64,000 nucleotides of DNA from Streptosporangium brasiliense (GTDB lineage: Bacteria > Actinomycetota > Actinomycetes > Streptosporangiales > Streptosporangiaceae): assembly GCF_030811595.1 (NCBI RefSeq), contig NZ_JAUSRB010000002.1, positions 4,216,001-4,280,000 of the forward strand, written 5' to 3'. The notes beneath the pieces were generated by a model. That model did no database searches. It saw nothing but the letters and a program-made list of their open reading frames with translations, and had not been told where the DNA came from. Below, piece by piece: positions 1 through 7,486 of this stretch (its first letter is position 1; each line of letters begins with the position of its first letter). The position numbers and the translations under genes were made by a program.

Positions 1-2
1 TG

Positions 3-113
3 CTGGAGGAGGAGCTCGACCGCCTGCTCGGCAAGCAGTGGGACGCCGAGCTTGAGTCGTTCCGCTACGCCGGTGAGGGCGCCCCGGTCCGCTGGCTGCA
101 CGCCGCGGTCTGA
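3..113 (+). CDS. C-terminal end of a DUF3145-like protein (partial)
   Basis: Only the last 36 codons are inside the window; the gene enters from the left edge and stops with TGA at 111-113. The tail is rich in Glu and Leu and ends in a segment with key residues FRYAGEGAPVRWLH. I recall this ending from DUF3145 proteins, an actinobacterial family of unknown function often found beside the fab genes. The neighbouring fatty-acid operon, convergent on the other strand, fits that placement. Function is unknown; the family call rests on memory of a short tail. Confidence 0.55.
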   Translation: MEEELDRLLGKQWDAELESFRYAGEGAPVRWLHAAV

Positions 114-252
114 CCAGGCGATCGCCTCCGGCCGGAAGGAGGACGGATCCTCCGGCCGGGAGGTGGGCGGACCCGGCCCGGGCGGGGACGAGAGTGGCGC
201 CTGCTCTGTCCCCCGTCCGCGCCGCCGCGGAGGTCACCGAGGGAACGACGTC

Positions 253-375
253 GCACGGCACTGCCACGGGCTGTGGCGGAGGTCATGGAGGGTACGGCAC
301 CGCCCACGGGCTGTGGCGGAGGCCGTGGAGGACACGGCACGGCACTGCCACGGGCTGTGGCGGAGGCCAGGGGCG
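253..375. repeat. Three imperfect tandem copies of a 40-45 bp unit
   Basis: The core CCACGGGCTGTGGCGGAGG occurs at 264, 304 and 349, giving periods of 40 and 45 bp. Flanking bases (a CGGCAC-type lead and a GTGGAGG-type tail) are also partly conserved. Each core contains a small inverted repeat, CCAC and GTGG around five bases. The unit lies in the 390-bp gap between the DUF3145-like tail and the end of accD, where I see no gene. Confidence 0.8.
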
Positions 376-446
376 GCCACGACACGACACGGCACCGCAC
401 CCGCCGCGCCGCCGTGGTGGGCCCACGGTGGTGCCCCACAACGCAC

Positions 447-480
447 GGAGCCCCCGCCGGTGCGGACCGGCGGGGGCTCC
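447..480 (-). terminator. Strong hairpin terminator of the fab operon
   Basis: A perfect 14-bp stem (GGAGCCCCCGCCGG paired with its complement) closes a 6-nt loop, TGCGGA. It sits 23 bp past the accD stop on the minus strand. There is no clear U-tract, as is common in high-GC actinobacteria. It may also stop the opposing transcript. Confidence 0.75.
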
Positions 481-502
481 GTCGAATCAGGATCGAATCA
501 GG

Positions 503-1924
503 TCAGAGCGGGATGTTGCCGTGGGCGCCGCGGGCGGGGGTGGCCTGGGCCAGCACCCTGGCGATGGCGCCGCGGGTCTCCTCGGGCTTGACGACCTCGT
601 CCACCACGCCGAGCTCGATGGCCCGGTCGAGGCCGCCGGCGACGATCTCGTGCTCCTCGGCGAGCCGGGCCTCCAGGGCCGCGCGCTCCTCCTCGGGCGC
701 GGCCGCGAGCTCGCGGCGCTTGAGGATGCGGACCGCGGCGACCGCCCCCATGACCGCGATCTGGGTGGTCGGCCAGCCGAAGACCTTGGTGGCGCCCAGC
801 GAGCGGGAGTTCATCGCGATGTAGGCGCCGCCGTACGCCTTGCGGGTCACCAGCGTGATCCGCGGCACGGAGGCCTCGGCGAAGGCGTGCAGGAGCTTGG
901 CGCCGCGGCGGACCACGCCGTCGTGCTCCTGGCCCACGCCGGGGAGGTAGCCGGGGACGTCCACCAGGACGACCAGCGGCACCCCGAAGGCATCGCACAT
1001 CCGGACGAACCGGGCGGCCTTCTCCGCCGACAGCGAGTCGAGGCAGCCGCCCAGGCGCATGGGGTTGTTGGCGATCACACCGACGGTCCGGCCCCCGAGG
1101 CGGCCCAGTGTGGTGACGATGTTGGGCGCCCACTTGGCGTGCAGTTCGACGCCCGGTTCGTCGAGCAGCCCCTTGACGAGGGGCTTGACGTCGTAGGCGC
1201 GGCGGGCGTTGTCCGGCAGCAGGCCGGAGAAGTCGATCTCCTCGACCTCGGTGCGGACCCGGCCCTGGTGGCCCAGGAGCACCGCCAGGCGCCGGGCCTG
1301 GACGTAGGCGTCGGTCTCCGACTTGGTGACGATGTGCACGACGCCGCTGCGCTTGCTGTGCGGCTCGGGGCCGCCCAGCGCGGCCATGTCGATCTGCTCG
1401 CCGGTCACGCTGCGCACCACGTCGGGACCGGTGACGAAGATGCGGCCCTCGTCGGCCAGGATCACGACGTCGGTCAGCGCCGGGCCGTACGCGGCCCCGC
1501 CGGCCGCGGGGCCGACCACCACGGACAGCTGCGGGACCACGCCGGAGGCGCGGGTCATCGCCGCGAACACGCGGCCGACCGCGTGCAGCGACTCCACGCC
1601 CTCGGCCAGGCGGGCGCCGCCCGAATGCCACACGCCGATGATCGGGACGCGCTCGCGGACCGCGACGTCGTAGGCGTGCACGATGTGCTCGCAGCCCTCG
1701 CTGCCCATGGCGCCGCCCTGGACGCGGGGGTCGCTGACGAACGCCACCACGGGCACGCCCTCGACGCGGCCCATCGCGGAGAGAACGCCGCTGCGGTCCA
1801 CAGGAGTGATCAGCCGGACCGATCCCTCGTCGAACAGGGCCGCCAGGCGGACCTGAGGATCACGGGGATCGGTGGCCTCCTTGTCGGAGGCGTCGGTCAC
1901 CACCCTGTTGTCGAGCACAGTCAT
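503..1924 (-). CDS. accD: Acyl-CoA carboxylase carboxyltransferase (beta) subunit
   Basis: This is the carboxyltransferase subunit of an acyl-CoA carboxylase, which moves the carboxyl group from carboxybiotin to acetyl- or propionyl-CoA. About 473 residues form the usual N- and C-terminal crotonase-like halves. Gly-rich acyl-CoA and biotin binding segments are visible (GPAAGGAAYGPAL in the first half, RKAYGGAYIAMNSR in the second). The ATG at 1924 lies six bases after AAGGAG; an in-frame GTG just before it at 1927 is too close to the ribosome site. It is the last gene of the fab operon and would supply malonyl-CoA to it. No biotin-carrying alpha subunit is in the window. Substrate preference cannot be read from sequence alone. 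Confidence 0.93.
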   Translation of the reverse strand: MTVLDNRVVTDASDKEATDPRDPQVRLAALFDEGSVRLITPVDRSGVLSAMGRVEGVPVVAFVSDPRVQGGAMGSEGCEHIVHAYDVAVRERVPIIGVWHSGGARLAEGVESLHAVGRVFAAMTRASGVVPQLSVVVGPAAGGAAYGPALTDVVILADEGRIFVTGPDVVRSVTGEQIDMAALGGPEPHSKRSGVVHIVTKSETDAYVQARRLAVLLGHQGRVRTEVEEIDFSGLLPDNARRAYDVKPLVKGLLDEPGVELHAKWAPNIVTTLGRLGGRTVGVIANNPMRLGGCLDSLSAEKAARFVRMCDAFGVPLVVLVDVPGYLPGVGQEHDGVVRRGAKLLHAFAEASVPRITLVTRKAYGGAYIAMNSRSLGATKVFGWPTTQIAVMGAVAAVRILKRRELAAAPEEERAALEARLAEEHEIVAGGLDRAIELGVVDEVVKPEETRGAIARVLAQATPARGAHGNIPL

Positions 1925-1934
1925 CACTAGCTCC

Positions 1935-1974
1935 TTGTCAGATGCTGGTGAAGGTTGTCAGATGCTGGTGAAGG
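1935..1974. repeat. Perfect 20-bp tandem duplication at the fabF stop codon
   Basis: TTGTCAGATGCTGGTGAAGG occurs twice head to tail. On the coding strand each unit carries the last codons of fabF plus a TGA, so the fabF end and stop have been copied once into the fabF-accD spacer. This lengthens the spacer to about 33 bp and places a second in-register TGA before the accD ribosome site. Confidence 0.9.
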
Positions 1975-3190
1975 CCACGGCGACGTCGTGTCCACCGAAC
2001 CCGAAGGAGTTGTTGATCGCCGCGATCTGACCGTCGGGCAGCTTGCGCGGCGCGCCGCGCACGATGTCGACCTCGACGCCGTCGTCGAGGTCGTCGAGAT
2101 TGATCGTGCCGGGCGCGATCCGCTCGTGCAGCGCCATGATGGTGAAGACGGACTCGATGCCGCCGGCACCGCCGAGCAGATGGCCGGTCATCGACTTGGT
2201 GCCGCTGACCAGCGGGTGGCTGCCGATGACCTCCTTGATCGCGATGGTCTCCACCACGTCACCGGCGGGGGTGGAGGTGGAGTGCGCGTTGACGTGCTTG
2301 ATGTCCTGGCCGGTGAGACCGGAGTTCTCCAGGGCGCGGCGCATGGCCAGCATGACCCCGGCGCCGGTCGGCTCCGGCTGGGCGATGTGGTGGGCGTCGG
2401 CCGAGTAGCCGACACCGGCGGCGACGGCGTAGATCTTGGCGCCGCGCGCGAGGGCGTGCGCCTCCGACTCCAGCACGACGATGCCGGCGCCCTCACCGAG
2501 GACGAACCCGTCACGGTTCTTGTCCCACGGCCGCGAGGCGAGCTCGGGCTCGTCGTTGCGGGTGGACATGGCGCGCATGGCGGCGAAGGAGCCGATGTTC
2601 AGCGGGTGGATGGCAGCCTCGGTGCCGCCGGCCACGACCACGTCGGCGCGTCCGGAGCGGATCATCTCGATGGCGTAGCCGATCGACTCCGCGCCGGTGG
2701 CGCAGGCGCTCACGGTGGCGTGCACGCCGGCACGGGCGCCGATCTCGATGCCGATCCAGCCCGCCGCGCCGTTCGGCATCAGCATCGGGACGGTGTACGG
2801 CGACAGCCGCTGCCAGCCCTTCTCCTTGAAGGTGTCGTAGGCGGCGAGGATCGTGGTGATACCGCCGATCCCGCTGCCCACGACCACGCCCAGGCGCTCC
2901 GGGTCGACCTTGTCGATCGCGGCGTGCGCCCAGGCCTCGCGGGCCGCGACCAGCGCGAACTGCTCGGCCCGGTCAAGCCGCCGTGCCTCCGGCCGGGGCA
3001 GCACCTCGGTCGGGTCCACGGCGGCCACGGCGGCGAACTTCACCGGGACCGAGTCGACCCAGTCCTCGGTGAGGTTGCGGACCCCGGACTGACCGGCGAG
3101 AAGCGCCGACCAGGACGAGGCGGCGTCCCCACCGAGAGGCGTCGTCGCGCCGAGCCCGGTGACGACGACACGTACCTGGTCTGTGTTCAC
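1958..3190 (-). CDS. fabF: Beta-ketoacyl-ACP synthase II (FabF)
   Basis: This is the condensing enzyme for elongation in type II fatty-acid synthesis: it joins malonyl-ACP to the growing acyl-ACP in the cytoplasm. Its 410 residues are normal for the family. The Cys-His-His triad is present: C163 in VSACATGAES, H303 in NAHSTSTPAGD and H337 in TGHLLGGAGG. Translation starts at GTG with AAGGAG nine bases upstream. It lies between acpP and accD in one minus-strand operon. Its 3' end carries the 20-bp tandem duplication described separately. Confidence 0.97.
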   Translation of the reverse strand: MNTDQVRVVVTGLGATTPLGGDAASSWSALLAGQSGVRNLTEDWVDSVPVKFAAVAAVDPTEVLPRPEARRLDRAEQFALVAAREAWAHAAIDKVDPERLGVVVGSGIGGITTILAAYDTFKEKGWQRLSPYTVPMLMPNGAAGWIGIEIGARAGVHATVSACATGAESIGYAIEMIRSGRADVVVAGGTEAAIHPLNIGSFAAMRAMSTRNDEPELASRPWDKNRDGFVLGEGAGIVVLESEAHALARGAKIYAVAAGVGYSADAHHIAQPEPTGAGVMLAMRRALENSGLTGQDIKHVNAHSTSTPAGDVVETIAIKEVIGSHPLVSGTKSMTGHLLGGAGGIESVFTIMALHERIAPGTINLDDLDDGVEVDIVRGAPRKLPDGQIAAINNSFGFGGHDVAVAFTSI

Positions 3191-3243
3191 GTTCTTGCGC
3201 TCCTTGTGAATCGCGGGTCGAATCCGGGAAGGTTCAAGATTTC

Positions 3244-3483
3244 TCAGCTCTGGATGAAGCTGATGACGTCCTTGACGGTCTTGAGGTTCTTGAGCTGCTC
3301 GTCCGGGATCTCGACGCCGAACTCGTCCTGGGCGGCGACGGCGATCTCGACCATGGACAGCGAGTCGATGTCGAGGTCGTCCACGAAGTTCTTCTCCGGG
3401 CTGACCTCGGAGGCCGGGATGCCGGTGATCTCGTTGATGATCTTGCCGATACCAGCGAGGATCTCCTGCTCGGTCAGAGCCAT
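3244..3483 (-). CDS. acpP: Acyl carrier protein of fatty-acid synthesis
   Basis: This is a 79-residue acyl carrier protein that carries the growing fatty acyl chain on a phosphopantetheine arm. The attachment serine is S41 in DLDIDSLSMVE, and the acidic helix around it is typical. The ATG has AAGGAG ten bases upstream. An in-frame extension to 3624 exists but would overlap fabH and the hairpins, so I reject it. It lies between fabH and fabF, the standard actinobacterial order. Confidence 0.97.
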   Translation of the reverse strand: MALTEQEILAGIGKIINEITGIPASEVSPEKNFVDDLDIDSLSMVEIAVAAQDEFGVEIPDEQLKNLKTVKDVISFIQS

Positions 3484-3520
3484 GTCGCGTGTTCTCCTTG
3501 GATTCGGTTTCTTCTTGTTC

Positions 3521-3590
3521 TGCACGGCGAGCCGTGCAAGTTCTGTTTCCGTACGGCGAGCCGTACGAGTTCCGTACGGCGGGACCGTAC
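3521..3590. repeat. Three consecutive hairpins between fabH and acpP
   Basis: Three inverted repeats follow one another. TGCACGGC-GA-GCCGTGCA is at 3521-3538 and CGTACGGC-GA-GCCGTACG at 3550-3567. GTACGG-CGGGA-CCGTAC is at 3574-3590. The first two are perfect. They fill the acpP leader on the minus strand. Possible roles are RNA processing, transcript stabilisation that raises acpP dosage, or protein binding; nothing in the sequence decides between them. Confidence 0.8.
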
Positions 3591-3595
3591 AGGTC

Positions 3596-4552
3596 TCAAG
3601 GGATCTCGACGACCTGACCGGCATAGGTCAGGCCGGCGCCGAAGCCCAGCAGCAGGGCGAGCCCGCCCGACTGGACCTCGCCGCGCTCGATCATCCGGGA
3701 CAGCGCCAGCGGGATCGAGGCCGCGGAGGTGTTGCCCGCCAGCACGATGTCCTTGGCGATGACGGCGTTGTCGGCGCCGATCTTACGCGCGATGGCCTCG
3801 ATGATGCGCAGGTTGGCCTGGTGGGGCACGAAGGCCGCGAGGTCGGCGGGGTCCACCCCGGCACGCTCGCAGATCTCCTTGGCCACCGGGTGGAGCGCGG
3901 TGGTCGCCCAGCGGAACACGGTCTGGCCTTCCTGGTGCAGGAAGGAGTCGCGGTCCCTGATGATGATCGCGTCGGACTTGTCGCCGGCGCTGCCCCACAC
4001 CACCGGGCCGATGCGAGGGGTGTCGGACGGGCCGACGACCGCGGCGCCCGCGCCGTCAGCGAAGATCACCGCGGTGGCCCGGTCGGTCCAGTCGATCCAC
4101 TGGGAGAGCTTCTCGGTGCCGATGACCAGCACGTTGGTGGCCGAGCCCGCGCGGATCGCGTCGTTGGCGACGGCCAGCGCGTAGCAGAAGCCGGAGCAGG
4201 CGGTGTTCACGTCGAACGCGCCGGGGGCGTCGATGCCGAGCCGGGTGGCCACCCGGCCGGCCGCGTTGGGGATCTGCGTCTCCAGCGTGCAGGTGGCGAC
4301 GATCACCAGGTCGATGTCGGCGGCCGACAGCCCGCTCGCGGCGAGGGCCTTGCCGCCGGCCTGCACCGCCAGGTCGATCTCGGACTCGCCCTCGGGGGCG
4401 ATCCGGCGCTCCTGGATGCCGACGCGGCTGCGGATCCACTCGTCGTTGGTCTCCATGGTGGCCGACAGATCGTCGTTGGTGACGATCTTCGACGGCTGGT
4501 AGTGGCCGAAGGCCAGGATCTTCGCGCCCGGCGCGCCGTTCATGATCTTCAT
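3596..4552 (-). CDS. fabH: Beta-ketoacyl-ACP synthase III (FabH)
   Basis: This is the initiating condensing enzyme, which joins an acyl-CoA primer to malonyl-ACP and so sets the straight- or branched-chain start of fatty acids. It has 318 residues. The catalytic triad is C119 (NTACSGFCYAL), H244 (VPHQANLRI) and N274 (AGNTSAAS). ATG at 4552 is taken; a second ATG three codons on is possible. It sits between fabD and acpP in the operon, with the triple-hairpin spacer downstream. Confidence 0.96.
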   Translation of the reverse strand: MKIMNGAPGAKILAFGHYQPSKIVTNDDLSATMETNDEWIRSRVGIQERRIAPEGESEIDLAVQAGGKALAASGLSAADIDLVIVATCTLETQIPNAAGRVATRLGIDAPGAFDVNTACSGFCYALAVANDAIRAGSATNVLVIGTEKLSQWIDWTDRATAVIFADGAGAAVVGPSDTPRIGPVVWGSAGDKSDAIIIRDRDSFLHQEGQTVFRWATTALHPVAKEICERAGVDPADLAAFVPHQANLRIIEAIARKIGADNAVIAKDIVLAGNTSAASIPLALSRMIERGEVQSGGLALLLGFGAGLTYAGQVVEIP

Positions 4553-4626
4553 CCGTCGCTCACCACTTCTCGTTAGCTGCGTGGGCCGCCTGTGCCCCGC
4601 AGGCCGTCGTGCCCACCGCGCCGGCG

Positions 4627-5532
4627 TCAGGCCGATCCACTGAGAACCCCGCGGGCCGCGTCCAGGTCGTCGGGGGTCTTCAGGGCGACCGTGGCCACGC
4701 CGCGCAGCGCGCGCTTGGCCAGGCCGGTGAGGGTGCCGCCGGGGAGCAGCTCGATCATCGCGGTGACGCCCTGGGCGGCCATCGTGGCCATGCAGGCGTC
4801 CCAGCGGACCGGGTTGGCCACCTGGTTGATCAGGCGCTCCACGAACTCGGCGCCGCTGGTGACCGCCGCGCCGTCCGCGTTGGACAGCAGGACGGCGGAC
4901 GGGTCGCCGGGCGTGATGCCGGCGGCGGCCTCGCGCAGGCGGTCGACGGCCGTGGCCATGTGCACCGTGTGGAAGGCGCCGGCGACCGAGAGCGGGATCA
5001 GCCGGGCCCGCGCGGGCGGCTCGGCCTTGAACGCCTCGAGCTGTGCCAGCGTGCCGCCGGCCACGATCTGCCCGGCGCCGTTGATGTTGGCCGGGGTGAG
5101 GCCGTGCCTGTCGATGGCCGCGAGCACGTCGTCCTCGACACCGCCGAGGACGGCGACCATGCCCGTCTCGGTCACCGCGGCGGCCTTGGCCATGGCCTGG
5201 CCGCGCTCGCGGACCAGGGTCAGGGCCTGCTCGGGGGTGAGGACCCCGGCCAGGGCGGCGGCGGTCAGCTCCCCGACGCTGTGCCCGGCGACGACGGCGG
5301 GGGAGGCCCCGAGGACCTCCGCCACGGCCAGCCCGGCGGCCACGAGCAGTGGCTGGGCGACCGCGGTGTCACGGATCGCCTCGGCGTCGGCGGTGGTGCC
5401 GTAGGCGACCAGGTCGAGGTCGACCAGGTCGGACCAGGCGGACATACGGTCAGCCACGCCCGGTATTTCAAGCCATGGAGCCAGGAAGCCTGGGGTCTGG
5501 GCGCCTTGGCCCGGAGCGACGATGACGAGCAC
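4627..5532 (-). CDS. fabD: Malonyl-CoA:ACP transacylase (FabD)
   Basis: FabD loads malonyl groups onto ACP for fatty-acid synthesis. I start it at GTG 5532, giving 301 residues beginning VLVIVAPGQGAQTPGF, the usual FabD opening. A longer in-frame reading back to 6294 would run through the regulator gene and is rejected. The nucleophile is S85 in AGHSVGEL and the partner histidine is H188 in GAFHTVHM. It is the first enzyme gene of the operon, downstream of two palindromes that may bind FasR. In actinomycetes the same FabD often also serves polyketide pathways. Confidence 0.95.
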   Translation of the reverse strand: MLVIVAPGQGAQTPGFLAPWLEIPGVADRMSAWSDLVDLDLVAYGTTADAEAIRDTAVAQPLLVAAGLAVAEVLGASPAVVAGHSVGELTAAALAGVLTPEQALTLVRERGQAMAKAAAVTETGMVAVLGGVEDDVLAAIDRHGLTPANINGAGQIVAGGTLAQLEAFKAEPPARARLIPLSVAGAFHTVHMATAVDRLREAAAGITPGDPSAVLLSNADGAAVTSGAEFVERLINQVANPVRWDACMATMAAQGVTAMIELLPGGTLTGLAKRALRGVATVALKTPDDLDAARGVLSGSA

Positions 5533-5548
5533 GAAATCCAGCCTGCCC

Positions 5549-5565
5549 TGTAGGAGTCCGCTACA
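5549..5565. promoter_or_regulatory. Candidate FasR operator, proximal palindrome
   Basis: TGTAG and CTACA surround seven bases, 17 bp upstream of the fabD GTG. A second palindrome with the same half-site lies 53 bp away, about five helical turns centre to centre. Operator function is inferred from this pairing and from the adjacent fasR gene. Confidence 0.5.
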
Positions 5566-5602
5566 CGGATAAGGATACGAACGAACTTTATCCACATAGT
5601 TT

Positions 5603-5617
5603 TGTAGGAAGCCTACA
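5603..5617. promoter_or_regulatory. Candidate FasR operator, distal palindrome
   Basis: TGTAGG-AAG-CCTACA is a perfect 6-bp palindrome with a 3-bp centre. It lies between the fasR stop and fabD, upstream of a possible -10 (TATCCT on the minus strand). It shares TGTAG with the palindrome at 5549-5565. Confidence 0.55.
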
Positions 5618-5648
5618 GCGGTGGTTTCATGCAGGTTAAAGAAGGAGG

Positions 5649-6833
5649 CTAGGGCGCAGTCATTTCGGACAGCCGGCCGAGGATGAGTCCCACCTGGAGG
5701 GTGAATGCGGAGCGGCCCTCCGTGGGCTGGTATCCGGTCAGCTCGGTGATCTTCCGTAGACGGTAGCGCACCGTGTTCGGGTGCACGAAGAGCAGGCGGG
5801 CCGTGGCCTCCAGGGACGTGCCCTGTTCGAGGTAGGTCGCGAGCGTGTCGAGCAGTGGCGTGCCCACCAGCGGAAGGTAGACGTTCTCGATCAGCTGGCC
5901 CCTGGCGTCGGCGTCGCCGTCGATCGCCCGCTCGGCCAGCAGGTCCTCGGCGTGGACCGGCCGGGGCGCGTCCGGCCACCCGGAGGCGGCCCGCAGGCCG
6001 GCGATCGCGGCCCGCGCCGAGCGCGCCGCCGCGTGCAGGTCGTTCACCTCGGGCCCGATCACGACCGGTCCCGGACCGAAGCGCGGCACCACGTGCCTGG
6101 CCGCGGTGGCGACGTTGTCCGCGCCGCCCACGATCACGATCAGCCGGTCGCCCTGGACCCCGGCCAGCATGTCCAGGCCGGATCTGCGCCCCCGGTCGCG
6201 CAGCCCGTCGATCACCGCCTGGGGGTCGTCGTCGGGTGTCTGCCCGGCCAGCACGACCACGGGGGAGGAGGTCCAGCCCAGCGCGGCGGCCCACGAGTGC
6301 AGGCCGTCGTCGACCTCGCCCCGCACCAGCGCGTCGACGATCAGCGCCTCCAGGCGCGCGTCCCAGGCGCCGCGCGCCTCGGCCTCCCGCGCGTAGACCT
6401 GGGCGGCGGCGAAGGCGACGTCACGGGTGTAGCGGAGCATCGCCTGCTGGAGCTGGTCCTCCCCGCCGGGCGCGGCCAGGTCCCCGGTCTGCGCCTCGAC
6501 CACCTCGACCACGATCCGGACGATGTCCACGGTCTGCTGCAGGGAGATGGAGCGCTTGAGCTCGCGGGGAGCGGTGCCGAAGAACTCGATGCTGGGGGTC
6601 GGACGGCCCTCCCCGGCGTGCTGGAACCACTCCACGAACGCGGCGATCCCGGCCTGGGCCACCAGCCCGACCCACGACCTGTCCTCGGCGGACAGGGCGC
6701 GGAACCACATCAGCCGGTCGTCCATCCTCGCCATGGCGGCCGTGCCCAGCGTGCCCATGGCCCGCTCCAGCCTGCGCGTGGTGTCTTCCCGCACGCGGTC
6801 TTGGTCGGCCTCCTCCGCGCCGGGCTCGACCAT
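5649..6833 (-). CDS. fasR: PucR-type regulator of fatty-acid genes (FasR)
   Basis: This is a transcriptional regulator of the fab operon, as described for Streptomyces FasR. The N-terminal part begins with a conserved block (WFRALSAEDRSWVGLVAQAGIAAFVEWF). The C-terminal 60 residues form a PucR-type helix-turn-helix (TYLEQGTSLEATARLLFVHPNTVRYRLRKI, split here by eye). I use ATG 6833; GTG 6899 also keeps the frame and no ribosome site decides. It lies directly upstream of fabD in the same direction, which is the known gene order. Confidence 0.88.
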   Translation of the reverse strand: MVEPGAEEADQDRVREDTTRRLERAMGTLGTAAMARMDDRLMWFRALSAEDRSWVGLVAQAGIAAFVEWFQHAGEGRPTPSIEFFGTAPRELKRSISLQQTVDIVRIVVEVVEAQTGDLAAPGGEDQLQQAMLRYTRDVAFAAAQVYAREAEARGAWDARLEALIVDALVRGEVDDGLHSWAAALGWTSSPVVVLAGQTPDDDPQAVIDGLRDRGRRSGLDMLAGVQGDRLIVIVGGADNVATAARHVVPRFGPGPVVIGPEVNDLHAAARSARAAIAGLRAASGWPDAPRPVHAEDLLAERAIDGDADARGQLIENVYLPLVGTPLLDTLATYLEQGTSLEATARLLFVHPNTVRYRLRKITELTGYQPTEGRSAFTLQVGLILGRLSEMTAP

Positions 6834-6985
6834 GACGTCACCGTGTCTGCTGCCTCGCTCGCTCCGCTCCCTCACGTCACTAAGAGTGCCAGGTCGCACG
6901 AGATGCGCCAGCCGTCGGACCGCACAGCACGCGGGCCGCGATCCTGTGCGATCCGCGCACAGGCGGGGCGCCGGCCGACGGCGGG

Positions 6986-7471
6986 TCAGATGACGGCGAC
7001 GGCGGTGATCAGGCCGATGACCAGGTGGGTGACCGCGAGAAGGCGGGCGCCGGGCTGCGGGTCGGGCTCGCTGACCAGCTCGCGGACCGAGATCCCGGCG
7101 ACCTTGTCGAAGGCGACCATCGCCACCGTCTGCACGGCGATGCCCACCAGGCCGAAGACCGCGGTCGCCAGCAGCCCTTCGTGCAGGGCTCCGCCGGAGG
7201 ACCAGATGGAGGCCGCGACGATCAGTCCCACCGCGGCCAGGCCGGAGCCGGTGAGCAGGGTGGCGTTGGGGTTGCGGTCGGTCTTGATCAGGTGGCTGAG
7301 CTTGCCGGGGATGGCCATGTCGATGACGTAGAAGCCGATGATCAGCAGGATCACGCCGAGCGCCGCGTAGGAGACGACGGCGAGCGCGCCGCGTCCGAGG
7401 GTCTCGGCGAGGGAGATGGTCTCGGCGCCGATCGGGGCGGGGAGCAGGCTGGGCTGGGGGGTGGGACTCAT
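6986..7471 (-). CDS. DUF350 membrane protein
   Basis: This is a 161-residue protein with about four hydrophobic segments, near residues 28-50, 70-90, 100-120 and 143-161. It resembles the DUF350 (YjfL-like) family of unknown function. It starts at ATG with GGAG eight bases upstream. It follows the glutathionylspermidine-synthase-like gene by 15 bp, so the three genes here form one minus-strand operon. E. coli has the same trio in its yjfL, yjfM and yjfC genes, which supports a shared role at the membrane that is still unknown. Confidence 0.8.
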   Translation of the reverse strand: MSPTPQPSLLPAPIGAETISLAETLGRGALAVVSYAALGVILLIIGFYVIDMAIPGKLSHLIKTDRNPNATLLTGSGLAAVGLIVAASIWSSGGALHEGLLATAVFGLVGIAVQTVAMVAFDKVAGISVRELVSEPDPQPGARLLAVTHLVIGLITAVAVI

Positions 7472-7486
7472 GTGGTTCTCCAGGGT

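Noticed and set aside
1955..4576. 873-codon open frame opposite fabF, acpP and fabH
   Set aside because: It crosses several real genes on the other strand and lacks a start signal.
4627..6294. Extended fabD frame starting at 6294
   Set aside because: It would read through most of fasR; the conserved FabD start begins at GTG 5532.
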